Below, one piece after another: positions 1 to 8,904 of a stretch of 64,000 nucleotides of DNA. This stretch comes from Jiangella asiatica. GTDB lineage: Bacteria; Actinomycetota; Actinomycetes; Jiangellales; Jiangellaceae. Position numbers and translations under genes: made by a program. The DNA is taken from the NCBI RefSeq assembly GCF_004349065.1, contig NZ_SMKZ01000022.1:1-64000 (forward strand), given 5' to 3'. The notes beneath the pieces were generated by a model. It had not been told where the DNA came from, ran no database searches, and worked only from the letters and a program-made list of their open reading frames with translations. Every line of letters starts with the position of its first letter. The stretch's first letter is position 1.

Positions 1-168
1 GGCTATGGGCGGGCTGGGTTTGATGGGCGGCCCGCCCGGTCGTGAGACCGAGCGTAGGCGACAACACGTTGCAGCAGCGTTGCGAGCCGCGGCGCCGCTC
101 ACCCGGTGGTCGACGCGGTCCCGGTGGATGGTGGCCGCGACGGCGAGGGGTGGCGTCAGACGGTGGCG

Positions 169-1446
169 TCAGCCGACGTGGCCGAGGTTGTCGTCGAGGT
201 CGGCGAGGACGGCGGCCGCCTCCGCCCGGTGCGGCGACGCGGGGGAGAGCCGGTCCAGGACGGCCCGCCAGATCTGCACGTCCTCGCGCCCGGACGCGGT
301 CCGGGCGTAGCGCCGCAGCGCCTCGGCGTCGCCGCTCTGCAGCAGCACATTGCGCAGCCAGCCGTGCAGCCGGTAGCGCATGGTGACCACGCCGGGGGCG
401 ATGGATCGCGGCAGCAGGTCGCCCGGGTACAGCTGGACGGCGCCGCAGTGGTCGCCGTCGGCCAGCCGGTCGGTGACGTCGTCGGCGTCGGTGCGCAGCT
501 GCATGCGCAGCCGGTACCGGCCGGCCGGCGACACCAGGTCGGGGACGGCCTTGCGCAGCCGCGACATCTCCGCGCGGACGGTGACCTCGGCCGCGTCGTG
601 CTCGTACAGCTGCCAGGCCAGCTCGCTGGCGGACAGGCCGTCGGGGTTGGCTGACAGCAGGAGCAGCAGCTCGGTGTGGCGCAGGCTCAGCTCGACCGGC
701 TTGCCGCCGAGGACGAGCAGGCCGCGGTCGCGGCCCAGCACCTCCAGCCGGCCGGTCGCCGCCGGCACGGCGCCGGCGGCGGGGCGCACCAGCCGCAGCT
801 CGGACTCCATGACCGCGACCACCGAGCGGACCAGGATGGCCGATTGCGGCTCGACCACCGACGCGCCGCCGGTGATGTCGAGCACGCCGATCAGCGCGCC
901 CGTGTGCGGGTCGCGGATGGGTGAGGCGGTGCAGCTCCACGGCTGGACGGTTCGCGCATAGTGCTCGCTGCCGAACACCTGGACCGTCTCGCCGAGCGTG
1001 AGGGCGGTGCCTATGGCGTTGGTGCCGATGTCGTCCTCACGCCAGGCCGAGCCCGCCATCAGGTGCATGCGTTCGGCACGGCGGCGCAGGTCGTCGTCGC
1101 CCTCGGCCCACAGGAGGCGCCCTTCGGCGTCGCCGACGATGACCAGCACTCCGGTGTCGGCGGCGTCCTCGACCAGGAGCTTGCGCACCACCGGCATGAC
1201 GTGGCGCAGCGGGTGTGCGGCGCGGGCCTCGGCGAGCGCGTCGTCGACCAGCGGAACCGGCGATGCGGCCCTGTCGGGGTCGACGTGCAGGGCCGCCGAG
1301 CGCCGCCATGACTCGAGGACCAGCGGCCGGACGTCGGTGCCGGCACCGGGTTCGGCGCTGAGGAAGGACTCGTGTGCCCGCGCCGTGACGCGCCAACGGG
1401 TGACCGGATCGACGCCGTGCGGGAGTGCAAGCGAGAGTCTGGGCAC
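169..1446 (-). CDS. GAF-domain transcriptional regulator with winged-helix C-terminus
   Basis: This looks like a cytoplasmic ligand-sensing transcription regulator of the AcoR/GAF group that actinobacteria often keep beside aldehyde or alcohol dehydrogenase genes. Residues about 60-215 form a GAF-like sensor ending in GALIGVLDITG. There is no AAA+ sigma-54 domain; residues about 240-320 (RHTELLLLLSANPDG and what follows) look like a winged helix. I chose the GTG at 1446 because GGAGGAG lies just upstream. An in-frame ATG at 1560 would add 38 residues that do not resemble the family. It is divergent from mshB. Its targets are not visible, because only 168 bases remain beyond its stop and I see no gene in them. 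Confidence 0.75.
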   Translation of the reverse strand: MPRLSLALPHGVDPVTRWRVTARAHESFLSAEPGAGTDVRPLVLESWRRSAALHVDPDRAASPVPLVDDALAEARAAHPLRHVMPVVRKLLVEDAADTGVLVIVGDAEGRLLWAEGDDDLRRRAERMHLMAGSAWREDDIGTNAIGTALTLGETVQVFGSEHYARTVQPWSCTASPIRDPHTGALIGVLDITGGASVVEPQSAILVRSVVAVMESELRLVRPAAGAVPAATGRLEVLGRDRGLLVLGGKPVELSLRHTELLLLLSANPDGLSASELAWQLYEHDAAEVTVRAEMSRLRKAVPDLVSPAGRYRLRMQLRTDADDVTDRLADGDHCGAVQLYPGDLLPRSIAPGVVTMRYRLHGWLRNVLLQSGDAEALRRYARTASGREDVQIWRAVLDRLSPASPHRAEAAAVLADLDDNLGHVG

Positions 1447-1642
1447 GTCACTCCTCCGGGGGAAGTGGTCCGCTGACACGCATAGAGTAGGCGCTTCGCA
1501 CCGCCGGCGAGCGCGAAGGCGGTGATCCCAGCTGTCACCGAATTGTCGTCGCGTGGTCATCGGGGAGTCATTTGAGAGTCATCGGGCGGTCATCACACCG
1601 TGAGTTGCGGAGGCTGTCGGAGGGCTTCATTAGGCTGGCGAC

Positions 1643-2566
1643 ATGCCTGTTGAGCTCCCTGACCGCCGGCTCGTGCTGGTGCACGCCCATCCCGACGACG
1701 AGTCCATCGGGACCGGCGCCATCATGGCCCGGTATGCCGCCGAGGGCGCGCACGTCACGTTGGTCACCTGTACCCAGGGCGAGCAGGGCGAGATCCTGGT
1801 CCCTGAGCTGGCGCACCTCGCGCCCGACCGCGACGACACCCTGGGTCTGCACCGCGCCGGCGAGCTGGCCGACGCGATGGCACAGCTCAAGGTGGCCGAT
1901 CACCGCTTTCTCGGCGGCCCCGGCCGCTACCGCGACTCCGGCATGGTCTGGGGCGACGAGGGGCGGCGGGCGGTGGCCCCGCCGCAGGTCGACCCACGTA
2001 GCTTCTGGGCGGCCGACCTGCGCGAAGCCGCCGACCACCTCGTCGAGGTGTTGCGCGAGGTCCGGCCGCAGGTGCTGGTCACCTACGACGACAACGGTGG
2101 TTACGGTCATCCGGATCACATCCAGGCGCACCGGGTCGCCACCTACGCCTGGGCGCTGGCGGCAGTGCCGACGTACCGCCGCGACCTCGGGCCGGCCTGG
2201 CAGGTGGCGAAGGTCTACTGGATCGCCACGCCGCGCGGCGCGCTGCAACGGGCCATCGACGCCGCCCGGGAGCGCGGCGAAGACCTCTTCGATGGCGTCG
2301 CCTCCGCCGACGATCTCGGCTTCGTCGTCGACGACGCCGACATCTCCGCCGTCGTCGACGGGTCGGCGCACCTCGACGCGAAGATGGCGGCTATGCGCGC
2401 ACACGCCACCCAGATCGACGTGCGGTGGCCGTACTTCGCGCTGTCCGACAACGTCGGCCAGCCGCTGTGGGCGCACGAGCAGTTCCGGCTCGCTTACGGC
2501 GAGCAGGGGCCGGTCAACTCGCAGACGGGCTACGAGACCGACCTCTTCGCTGGGCTCGACACCTGA
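1643..2566 (+). CDS. mshB: N-acetyl-GlcN-inositol deacetylase, mycothiol biosynthesis
   Basis: MshB is a zinc amidase that removes the acetyl group from 1-D-myo-inositol 2-acetamido-2-deoxy-glucopyranoside, the second committed step to mycothiol, the main thiol of actinobacteria. The metal-binding motif AHPDDE is at residues 15-20 and the distal ligand motif GYGHPDH near residue 150, both as in LmbE/PIG-L deacetylases. The length, 307 residues, is normal for MshB. The ATG at 1643 follows a short leader. The next gene starts one base after the stop, so the two are probably co-transcribed. The same pair is found in mycobacteria. Mca, the amidase paralogue, also carries AHPDDE, but the gene context favours MshB. 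Confidence 0.92.
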   Translation: MPVELPDRRLVLVHAHPDDESIGTGAIMARYAAEGAHVTLVTCTQGEQGEILVPELAHLAPDRDDTLGLHRAGELADAMAQLKVADHRFLGGPGRYRDSGMVWGDEGRRAVAPPQVDPRSFWAADLREAADHLVEVLREVRPQVLVTYDDNGGYGHPDHIQAHRVATYAWALAAVPTYRRDLGPAWQVAKVYWIATPRGALQRAIDAARERGEDLFDGVASADDLGFVVDDADISAVVDGSAHLDAKMAAMRAHATQIDVRWPYFALSDNVGQPLWAHEQFRLAYGEQGPVNSQTGYETDLFAGLDT

Positions 2567-2567
2567 G

Positions 2568-2951
2568 ATGACCGATCGGGGGAGAGTCGGCCGCTCGCGC
2601 TGGTGGTCGGTCGCGGGCCTGGCCGGGCTGGCGCCGGTCGCGGTGGCGGTGGCGGTGGGCGGCGCGTTCGTCCATCGCTGGGCCAGTCCGGTGGGGCTGC
2701 TGCTCGCGGTGGGCGGCGCCATCGGGCTCGCGGTGCTGGCGAGGGCATGCGCCCGCAGCCGGCTCGGGCTCGCCGTGGTGGCGCTGCTGTGGCTGGCGCC
2801 CGTGCTGGTGTTGTCTCAAACACCGCCGGGTGAAGACCGCGTCATCACCGGTGACGAAGCCGGCCTTGTATTCCTCTTCGCCGGGACGACGAGCCTGGCC
2901 ATCGCCCTGGGGCGGGGCGTCGAGGCCAGATCGACTCGACGAGTCACGTAG
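2568..2951 (+). CDS. Small integral membrane protein, DUF6113-like
   Basis: This 127-residue protein has about four hydrophobic segments (roughly residues 12-38, 43-62, 66-84 and 97-114) and a basic C-terminus, so it should be an inner-membrane protein. The ATG at 2568 lies one base beyond the mshB stop, which implies translational coupling. A small membrane protein in this position after mshB is usual in actinobacteria and is annotated DUF6113 in many genomes; I assign the family from position and topology, not from a search. No catalytic motif is visible, and the function is unknown. The coupling suggests a role linked to mycothiol or simply a conserved transcription unit. Confidence 0.7.
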   Translation: MTDRGRVGRSRWWSVAGLAGLAPVAVAVAVGGAFVHRWASPVGLLLAVGGAIGLAVLARACARSRLGLAVVALLWLAPVLVLSQTPPGEDRVITGDEAGLVFLFAGTTSLAIALGRGVEARSTRRVT

Positions 2952-3014
2952 GATGCGCTGGGCAAGACCTGACTGTTCACGAATTGCGCATATTCAACCG
3001 ATAGGTGTCCCAGC

Positions 3015-6000
3015 GTGACCGACCAGCCATCCAGCCGAGGCCGCGCCCCGGCGGGCTCCGCCGAACCGGGCTCGGGTGTCGGCGTCAGCGGGGAAGACGC
3101 TGCGCTCGCCGCAGACTCTACCTCCGCCGCCGACGCGGCCGACGCCGGCCCGACCACTGAGACGAACGACACAGCCACTGCCAAGGACGTGGGCGGCGGT
3201 TCCACCAGCGGCGCAGCCCGGGGTTCCGGCACCCGGGATGCCGCCGCCGGAACTGCTGCCTCTGGCGGCGCTGGCGCCGCGAGTGCTGACGGCCGGGGCT
3301 CGGGAGCCGGGACTGCTGGCACCGCTGCCGGACAGAACGATGGATCGCCGGAAGACACCGCCACGTTCGTGGCAGCCGTCACGGCCGCCCTCTCCCGGGC
3401 CGGCAACGTCGCGGAAGCCGAGTCCGGCTCGGCGTCATCCGCTGGCCGGCCCGCCCGGGCTTCCGGGAGCGACGACGCCAGCGCACCGCCCAGCCGCCAG
3501 GACACAGGCTCCGCTCGCGGCCAGGCCGCCACAAGTGGTCAGGCCGCTGCTCGCACTCAGGATGGCGTGGGCAGCCGAGGTGCCACTGGCGGTCAGGCGG
3601 CCGCTGCCGGGCAAGCTGCCACAGCCGCGCAGCTGGCCGCTCGCCGTCAGAACGGCCCGGGCGGTCAGGGTGCCGCTGGCGGTACCGGCGAACCGGCTTC
3701 CGACGCGCTCAGCGGTGCGGACGCGGGTACCGGCGACTCCACAGCGGCAGCGGACGGTTCGGCCGCGGGCGCGCCGGCCAGGCGCCAGGGCGCGGCCGAC
3801 CGCCGGCCCGTCAACGGCCGTGGGACGTCCGGTGCCGCCGGGCCGGCGGATGCTGCTGCCGACAACGGAGCACCCGACCCCGATGCTGCCGCTACGACCG
3901 CCACAGCCAGTACTGGTGGGTCGACACCTGCCGGTGAGGACGGCGCCAAGGGCGCCCAGCCTGCATCGCCGGCGGACACCGCCGGCGGCGATGCTGCCAG
4001 CAGCGCGTCCACTGTCGCACCCGCTGGACGCACCCCGACGAGGAGCACCGCGGCCGGGAGCGCGCCGGCCAGGCGCCAGGGCGCTGCCGACCGCCGGCCA
4101 GTCCCTCAGCCCGCCACTGCAGCTGCGGCCAGCGGTGCTGCGGGCGCCGGTTCGGGCGCCGGTTCCAACAGCGCTGCTGCCGATAGCTCTGCCGCATCGG
4201 GTGCGGCAGCGGCCCAGACACCCGGCGCTGCGACCGCGCCGGCCACAGCCAAGCCGGCCACAGCCACGCCGGCTGCGGCCGCCAACCCGTACGCGCCTCC
4301 GGGCCACCCCACCGATCCGGCCACGGCCGGCGACGACACCGCTCCGATGGGTCGCACCGCGACGCTCGCCGCCGACGGCGCCGCGCCTCAGGTCGCCCAG
4401 GAGAGTAGCGACGCGGACGGCCCAGGCGACAGCACCGGCGGCCCTCACGACGACACCAGCGACACAGGCGACGGGAGCGGCGACGGGACGTCCCGCCGTG
4501 GCCGCGTCGTGCTCATCGCGCTCGCGGCGGTCGTGGTCGTGCTCGGCATCGCCTACGGCGTGGCGTTCGCCGTCGCCGGTGACTCCTTGGCCCGCGGCGC
4601 CACGGTCGCCGGCATCGAGGTGGGCGGCATGACGCCAGAGGAGGCCGAGGCGACGCTCACCGAGCAGCTGCCCGGCGTCGTCGACCAGCCGATCCACCTG
4701 ACGGTCGGTGAGGGCGAGACCACGTACGAGATCGTTCCGTCCGCAGCCGGGCTGACCGTGGACGTGCCGGCCACCGTGGCCGAGATCCCGGGCGGCAGCG
4801 CCAACCCCCTGTCGCTGTTCCAGGCCCTGCTCGGCGCGGGCGAGACCGACCCGGTTGCCTCCGTCGACCGGACCGCGCTGGAAGCGGCACTGGCCGAGGT
4901 GGCCGCGCAGGCCGACACCGAACCGGTCAACGGTGCGGTCGCCTTCGACGGCGGTCAGGTGGTCACCAGCGAGCCGCAGGTGGGTCAGGGCGTCAACATC
5001 GAGGCCACCAGCGAGCAACTGGAGGCGGCGTTCTTCGGCGACCGGTCCACGCTCCCGATCGGCGACATCCCGCTGGTCATCGACGAGATCCAGCCGGCGA
5101 TCAGCGCCGAGGAGGTCCAGCGCGCCGTCACCGAGTTCGCCGAGCCCGCCATGGCCGCGCCGGTCACCGTCGTCGCCGGTGAGCAGAGTGTGGAGCTGCC
5201 GCCGGAGCTGATCGGCCAGGCGCTCACGCTGACACCCGACGACGCCGGGACGCTGCAGCCCGCACTGGACGGTGCTGCACTCGCCGAGGTCGCCCGCGAC
5301 CTGCTCGCCGAGGTCGGTCAGGAGGGCCGGGACGCCACTGTCACCATCGAGAACGGCGCACCGGTCGTGGTACCGGCCGAGATGGGCCAGGGCATCGCCC
5401 CGGACGCGCTGAGCGCCGCCGTGCTGCCGGTTCTCACCGAGCAGGGCGATGCCCGCCAAGCGGCGGTCGAGCTCGCCGAGGTCGACCCGGAGCTGACGAC
5501 GGAGGCAGCCGAGCAGCTCGGCGTCACCGAGGTCGTGGCCGAGTTCACGACGCGGTTCCCGCACGCGGACTACCGCAACGTCAACATCGGCACGGCCGCC
5601 GAGCGCATCGACAACACACTGATCCTGCCGGGCGACGAGTTCAGCCTGAACGGCATCGTCGGCGAGCGCACCGAGGCCAACGGCTTCACCTCCGGCACCA
5701 TCATCAACGGTGGCCGGTTGGAGGAGTCGCTGGGTGGCGGGGTCTCCCAGGTCGCGACGACGACGTTCCACGCCGCGTTCCTGGCCGGCCTCGACGACAT
5801 CGAGCACTGGCCGCACTCGATCTACTTCGACCGCTACCCGATCGGGCAGGAGGCCACGGTCGCCTGGGGCTCGAAGGACATGCGGTTCGGTAACGACACC
5901 CCGTACGGCGTCGTCGTCGACACCAGCTTCACCGCGAGCACACCCGGCAACCAGGGGACGCTGACGGTGCGTATCTGGAGCACGGAGCATTACCGGGTCG

Positions 6001-6239
6001 AGACATCGGTGTCGGAGCGGTCCAACTACACCTCGCCGCAGACCATCTACGACACCTCGGACAACTGCCAGGCGCAGGGCGGCAGCCAGGGGTTCGACAT
6101 CACGTCGTACCGCCAGGTCTGGGCACCCGACGGCACTCTGGTCAAGGACGAGGCCGACCCGTGGACCTACAACCCCAACCACCGGGTCATCTGCGGCTCC
6201 GACCCCGGCCAGGGCAACGGGAACGGCAACGACGACTGA
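3015..6239 (+). CDS. VanW-family envelope protein with long disordered N-terminus
   Basis: This is a 1074-residue single-pass membrane protein. Residues 1 to about 490 are almost only Ala, Gly, Ser, Thr, Asp and Pro with scattered Gln/Arg and should be disordered in the cytoplasm. A basic RRGR precedes one membrane helix (about 495-517). Outside it are two repeats that resemble the YoaR/peptidoglycan-binding type-4 domain (GGMTPEEAEATL near 535 and a second copy near 690), then a VanW domain (about 850-985, with GDEFSLNGIVGERT and GGGVSQVATT). VanW proteins are wall-associated, but their reaction is not established. The GTG start at 3015 is the first in frame. The tail-to-tail neighbour ends 18 bases away. 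The N-terminal region is far longer than usual for the family. Confidence 0.85.
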   Translation: MTDQPSSRGRAPAGSAEPGSGVGVSGEDAALAADSTSAADAADAGPTTETNDTATAKDVGGGSTSGAARGSGTRDAAAGTAASGGAGAASADGRGSGAGTAGTAAGQNDGSPEDTATFVAAVTAALSRAGNVAEAESGSASSAGRPARASGSDDASAPPSRQDTGSARGQAATSGQAAARTQDGVGSRGATGGQAAAAGQAATAAQLAARRQNGPGGQGAAGGTGEPASDALSGADAGTGDSTAAADGSAAGAPARRQGAADRRPVNGRGTSGAAGPADAAADNGAPDPDAAATTATASTGGSTPAGEDGAKGAQPASPADTAGGDAASSASTVAPAGRTPTRSTAAGSAPARRQGAADRRPVPQPATAAAASGAAGAGSGAGSNSAAADSSAASGAAAAQTPGAATAPATAKPATATPAAAANPYAPPGHPTDPATAGDDTAPMGRTATLAADGAAPQVAQESSDADGPGDSTGGPHDDTSDTGDGSGDGTSRRGRVVLIALAAVVVVLGIAYGVAFAVAGDSLARGATVAGIEVGGMTPEEAEATLTEQLPGVVDQPIHLTVGEGETTYEIVPSAAGLTVDVPATVAEIPGGSANPLSLFQALLGAGETDPVASVDRTALEAALAEVAAQADTEPVNGAVAFDGGQVVTSEPQVGQGVNIEATSEQLEAAFFGDRSTLPIGDIPLVIDEIQPAISAEEVQRAVTEFAEPAMAAPVTVVAGEQSVELPPELIGQALTLTPDDAGTLQPALDGAALAEVARDLLAEVGQEGRDATVTIENGAPVVVPAEMGQGIAPDALSAAVLPVLTEQGDARQAAVELAEVDPELTTEAAEQLGVTEVVAEFTTRFPHADYRNVNIGTAAERIDNTLILPGDEFSLNGIVGERTEANGFTSGTIINGGRLEESLGGGVSQVATTTFHAAFLAGLDDIEHWPHSIYFDRYPIGQEATVAWGSKDMRFGNDTPYGVVVDTSFTASTPGNQGTLTVRIWSTEHYRVETSVSERSNYTSPQTIYDTSDNCQAQGGSQGFDITSYRQVWAPDGTLVKDEADPWTYNPNHRVICGSDPGQGNGNGNDD
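3771..4098 (+). repeat. Direct repeat in the VanW-protein tail (two 37-bp copies)
   Basis: Two copies, at 3771-3807 and 4062-4098, differ by one base and are 291 bases apart, so they stay in frame. Each encodes the peptide ARRQGAADRRP, the only strongly basic motif in an otherwise acidic and neutral disordered region. A docking or nucleic-acid-contacting motif is possible, as is a recent internal duplication. Confidence 0.8.
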
Positions 6240-6257
6240 CCGCCGCGGCCGGCGCCG

Positions 6258-7238
6258 TCAGCGCAGTCGGCGGTAGTGGTAGGCGTGGTGTTCCACGAAG
6301 CCCAGCCGCCGGTAGGTCATCTGAGCGGCCGTGTTGGGTTCGGTGACCTGGAGGTACGCCTCCTGGGCGCCGAGCCCTGCCGCCCATGCGGCCAACCCGG
6401 AGACGATGTGGCTGCCAAGCCCACGCCGCCGTGCCGATGGCGCCACCTCGACGGCGGCTATGCCCAGCCAGCGCCGGCCGCTGGGGGCATCGGTCACCGC
6501 ACCGCGCGCGATCGCGACCCGGACACCGTCGTCGTCGACCGACGCGAACCCGACCGTCGAGGCGTTGACCAGCACGTCGATCGCGTGGGCCGGCAGCTCG
6601 CCGCCGCGGTAGTGGTAGCCGGCGAGCCAGGCGTCGTCGGGGCGATCGTCGACGCGGACCGGCGGCAGCTCGGCGCGGGCCGCGGCCCGCGCGTCGTCGA
6701 CGGGAGCCGTCATGACCAGTGTCCGGTCCTCCAGCGGCGGCCATCCCCGTGCGTCGAGCACCGGGCTGAGCGTGACGCCGAGCGGCTCGGGGACCTGGAA
6801 GGCCGGGACCAGTTCGCGTTCGCGGTACCACCGCTCCACCTGGGCGACGGCGTCCGTCACCGGTAGGCCGGGGTCGTCCAGCGGCATGCACGAGTTGGCG
6901 CGCCCGGTGAACCCGCCCGACGCGCGCAGCAGCCAGCCACCAAGCCACGCCGTCTCCAGCGCCCGCCAGCCGTGTACCGCGGCGGCCTCCAGGTCTCGGA
7001 TGTCGCGCCGGGTCACCGTCCGAGCCGGGATGGCCTTGATGGCGACGACGTCCGACTCGGCGACGTCGACCCGGTCGCCGCCGCGGTCGGGCACGACCCG
7101 CAGCAGACCGCCGGACCACGACTCGAGCATCCCCAGCACGTCGGTGGCGCCGAAGTCGCCGTCGTGCAGGCGATACCGGACCACGACACGCCTTCCGACC
7201 AGGGCGGACGGGTCGAGTTTGGCGCTGGGCTGTCTCAT
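6258..7238 (-). CDS. GNAT-family N-acetyltransferase
   Basis: This is a probable acetyl-CoA-dependent N-acetyltransferase. The C-terminal half carries the GNAT fold: AAVEVAPSARRRGLGSHI matches the acetyl-CoA-binding motif A (V-x-P-x-x-R-x-x-G-x-G/A), followed by AYLQVTEPNTAAQMTYRRLGF, seen here in part as motif B. The first 70 residues resemble a small SH3-like domain. The acceptor is unknown. I prefer the ATG at 7238 (MRQPSAK), preceded by AAGG, over the ATG six codons upstream at 7256. The length is then 326 residues. It is divergent from fdxA, with which it shares a roughly 100-base promoter gap. Confidence 0.8.
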   Translation of the reverse strand: MRQPSAKLDPSALVGRRVVVRYRLHDGDFGATDVLGMLESWSGGLLRVVPDRGGDRVDVAESDVVAIKAIPARTVTRRDIRDLEAAAVHGWRALETAWLGGWLLRASGGFTGRANSCMPLDDPGLPVTDAVAQVERWYRERELVPAFQVPEPLGVTLSPVLDARGWPPLEDRTLVMTAPVDDARAAARAELPPVRVDDRPDDAWLAGYHYRGGELPAHAIDVLVNASTVGFASVDDDGVRVAIARGAVTDAPSGRRWLGIAAVEVAPSARRRGLGSHIVSGLAAWAAGLGAQEAYLQVTEPNTAAQMTYRRLGFVEHHAYHYRRLR

Positions 7239-7308
7239 AGGCTGACCTTGGTGCACGATGGGAGATGACCACCGCGATACTAGGTGGGTGGCCAGCGTGA
7301 TTGTTCAG

Positions 7309-7324
7309 CCGGTTCACTAACCGG
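7309..7324 (+). promoter_or_regulatory. Inverted repeat in the fdxA leader
   Basis: CCGGTT and AACCGG flank CACT, giving perfect 6-bp arms that end about 20 bases before the fdxA GTG and just before its AGGAGG ribosome site. It could be an operator or a short RNA hairpin acting on fdxA. No factor can be named. Confidence 0.4.
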
Positions 7325-7346
7325 TTTTCGATAGGAGGACATCGCC

Positions 7347-7676
7347 GTGACGTACGTCATCGCGCAGCCTTGCGTCGACCTCAAGGACCTCGCGTGCGTC
7401 GAGGAGTGCCCGGTCGACTGCATCTACGAGGGCGAGCGGATGCTCTACATCCACCCGGATGAATGCGTCGACTGCGGTGCGTGCGAGCCGGTCTGCCCCG
7501 TCGAGGCGATCTTCTACGAAGACGACGTCCCCGGCGAGTGGAAGGACTACTACACCGCGAACGTAGAGTTCTTCGACGACCTCGGCTCGCCCGGCGGCGC
7601 AGCCAAACTCGGCCCCATCGCCAAGGACCACGCGCTCATCGCCGCTCTGCCGCCGCAGGAGACAGGGGAGCACTGA
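7347..7676 (+). CDS. fdxA: 7Fe-type ferredoxin (FdxA/FdxC)
   Basis: This 109-residue soluble electron carrier belongs to the 7Fe-8S (one 3Fe-4S, one 4Fe-4S) group. Cys residues occur in C-x-D-L-K-D-x-x-C-x-x-x-C-P near the N-terminus and in [12 protein letters not shown] at about residues 40-52, the 4Fe-4S ligand motif. The C-terminal 45-residue extension is typical of actinobacterial FdxA/FdxC. AGGAGG lies nine bases before the GTG start. dapC begins five bases after the stop, an arrangement conserved in mycobacteria. Physiological partners may include P450 systems or pyruvate-type oxidoreductases; the sequence does not say which. Confidence 0.93.
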   Translation: MTYVIAQPCVDLKDLACVEECPVDCIYEGERMLYIHPDECVDCGACEPVCPVEAIFYEDDVPGEWKDYYTANVEFFDDLGSPGGAAKLGPIAKDHALIAALPPQETGEH

Positions 7677-7680
7677 GCTC

Positions 7681-8769
7681 GTGCCGCGGTTGCCCGATTT
7701 CCCGTGGGACTCGCTGGTGCCCTTCGGGAATCGGGCCGGCCAGCACCCGGACGGCGTCGTCGACCTCTCCGTCGGCACGCCGGTCGACCCGACGCCGGAC
7801 GTCGTGCGGCGCGCGCTCGCCGCGGCGTCGGACGCGCCCGGGTACCCGACCACCCTGGGTACGGCCGCGCTGCGGGAAGCCGCCGTGCGCTGGCTCGGCC
7901 GCCGGGCCGGCGCGCCGGGCCTCGACCCGGGCGCCGTCATCCCGACCGTCGGCTCGAAGGAGCTCGTGGCGTGGTTGCCGACGCTGCTGGGTCTGGGAGC
8001 CGGCGACGTCGTCGTCTTGCCCGAGCTGGCGTACCCGACGTACGACATCGGTGCCCGGCTGGCCGGCGCCGACCCCGTCGCCAGCGACTCCGTCACCGCA
8101 CTCGGCCCGCGCCGGGTCGGCTTGATCTGGGTCAACTCGCCGGCCAACCCGCACGGCAAGGTGCTGCCGGCCGCGCACTTGGCGAAGGTCGTCGAATGGG
8201 CCCGCGAGCGCGGCGCCGTCGTCGCCTCGGACGAGTGCTACCTCGAGCTGGGCTGGGACGCCGCGCCCGTGTCGGTTCTCGACCCCGCGGTCAACGGCGG
8301 GTCGCTGGACGGCGTGCTGGCCGTGCACTCGCTGTCCAAACGGTCCAACCTGGCCGGCTACCGCGCCGGCTTCGTCGCCGGCGACCCGGCCCTGGTGTCG
8401 CGGGTGCTAGAGGTGCGCAAGCACGCCGGGCTCATGGTGCCCACACCCGTGCAGGCCGCCATGACCGCCGCCCTCGACGACGACACCCACGTCGACGAGC
8501 AGCGGGCGCGGTACCGCCGTCGGCGCGAGGTCCTGCGTGCCGCGCTGGTCGAGGCCGGGTTGCGCATCGAGCACTCCCAGGGCGGCCTCTACCTATGGGC
8601 GACCCGCGACGAGCCTTGCTGGGACACCGTCGGCTGGCTGGCCGATCGCGGCATCCTGGTCGCGCCCGGTGCCTTCTACGGCGCGGCCGGCGGTTCGCAC
8701 GTGCGCGTCGCCCTCACCGCTTCGGACGAGCGCATCGACGCCGCCGCCAAGCGCCTCACCGCCGCCTGA
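7681..8769 (+). CDS. dapC: N-succinyldiaminopimelate aminotransferase
   Basis: This fold-type I, PLP-dependent aminotransferase converts N-succinyl-2-amino-6-ketopimelate to N-succinyl-LL-diaminopimelate in lysine and peptidoglycan precursor synthesis. The PLP lysine is Lys220 in SLSKRSNLAGYR. The segments WVNSPANPHGK and SDECYLEL carry the family's cofactor-contacting Asn, Asp and Tyr. The length is 362 residues. The GTG start at 7681 follows the fdxA stop by four bases. dapD and dapE lie at 13.1-14.0 and 17.8-18.8 kb, so three steps of the succinylase branch are encoded nearby. The DapC assignment over a general aminotransferase rests on position next to fdxA. Confidence 0.88.
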   Translation: MPRLPDFPWDSLVPFGNRAGQHPDGVVDLSVGTPVDPTPDVVRRALAAASDAPGYPTTLGTAALREAAVRWLGRRAGAPGLDPGAVIPTVGSKELVAWLPTLLGLGAGDVVVLPELAYPTYDIGARLAGADPVASDSVTALGPRRVGLIWVNSPANPHGKVLPAAHLAKVVEWARERGAVVASDECYLELGWDAAPVSVLDPAVNGGSLDGVLAVHSLSKRSNLAGYRAGFVAGDPALVSRVLEVRKHAGLMVPTPVQAAMTAALDDDTHVDEQRARYRRRREVLRAALVEAGLRIEHSQGGLYLWATRDEPCWDTVGWLADRGILVAPGAFYGAAGGSHVRVALTASDERIDAAAKRLTAA

Positions 8770-8801
8770 TGAGCGCCTCCGATGTGACGCGCCGGGCACG
8801 A

Positions 8802-8887
8802 AATGATCACGTTCAGCAGGATCACCCGAGCCTCACCATGCTTGTAGGCGTGGTGCGACACGAGATTACGTGCTGAACGTGATCATT
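8802..8887. repeat. Intergenic palindromic element, type A copy 1
   Basis: Perfect 17-bp arms AATGATCACGTTCAGCA (8802-8818) and its complement (8871-8887) enclose 52 bases that contain an inner imperfect palindrome, CACCATGC with GCGTGGTG. The element fills the gap between the convergent dapC and metallopeptidase genes and would form a long stem in RNA from either strand. There is no U-run. A near-identical copy is at 55171-55254 and a degenerate one at 63251-63333. Confidence 0.85.
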
Positions 8888-8904
8888 CCGGGCGGCGGCG
8901 AAGG

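Noticed and set aside
1-386. Short plus-strand frames at the left edge
   Set aside because: They are Arg-rich, overlap the end of the GAF regulator and have no ribosome site. I see no gene in bases 1-168.
3435-6182. A 915-codon minus-strand open frame opposite the VanW-type gene
   Set aside because: It exists because the low-complexity GC-rich gene has no stops on the other strand. It has no domain, no ribosome site and biased composition; the plus-strand VanW domain is clear.
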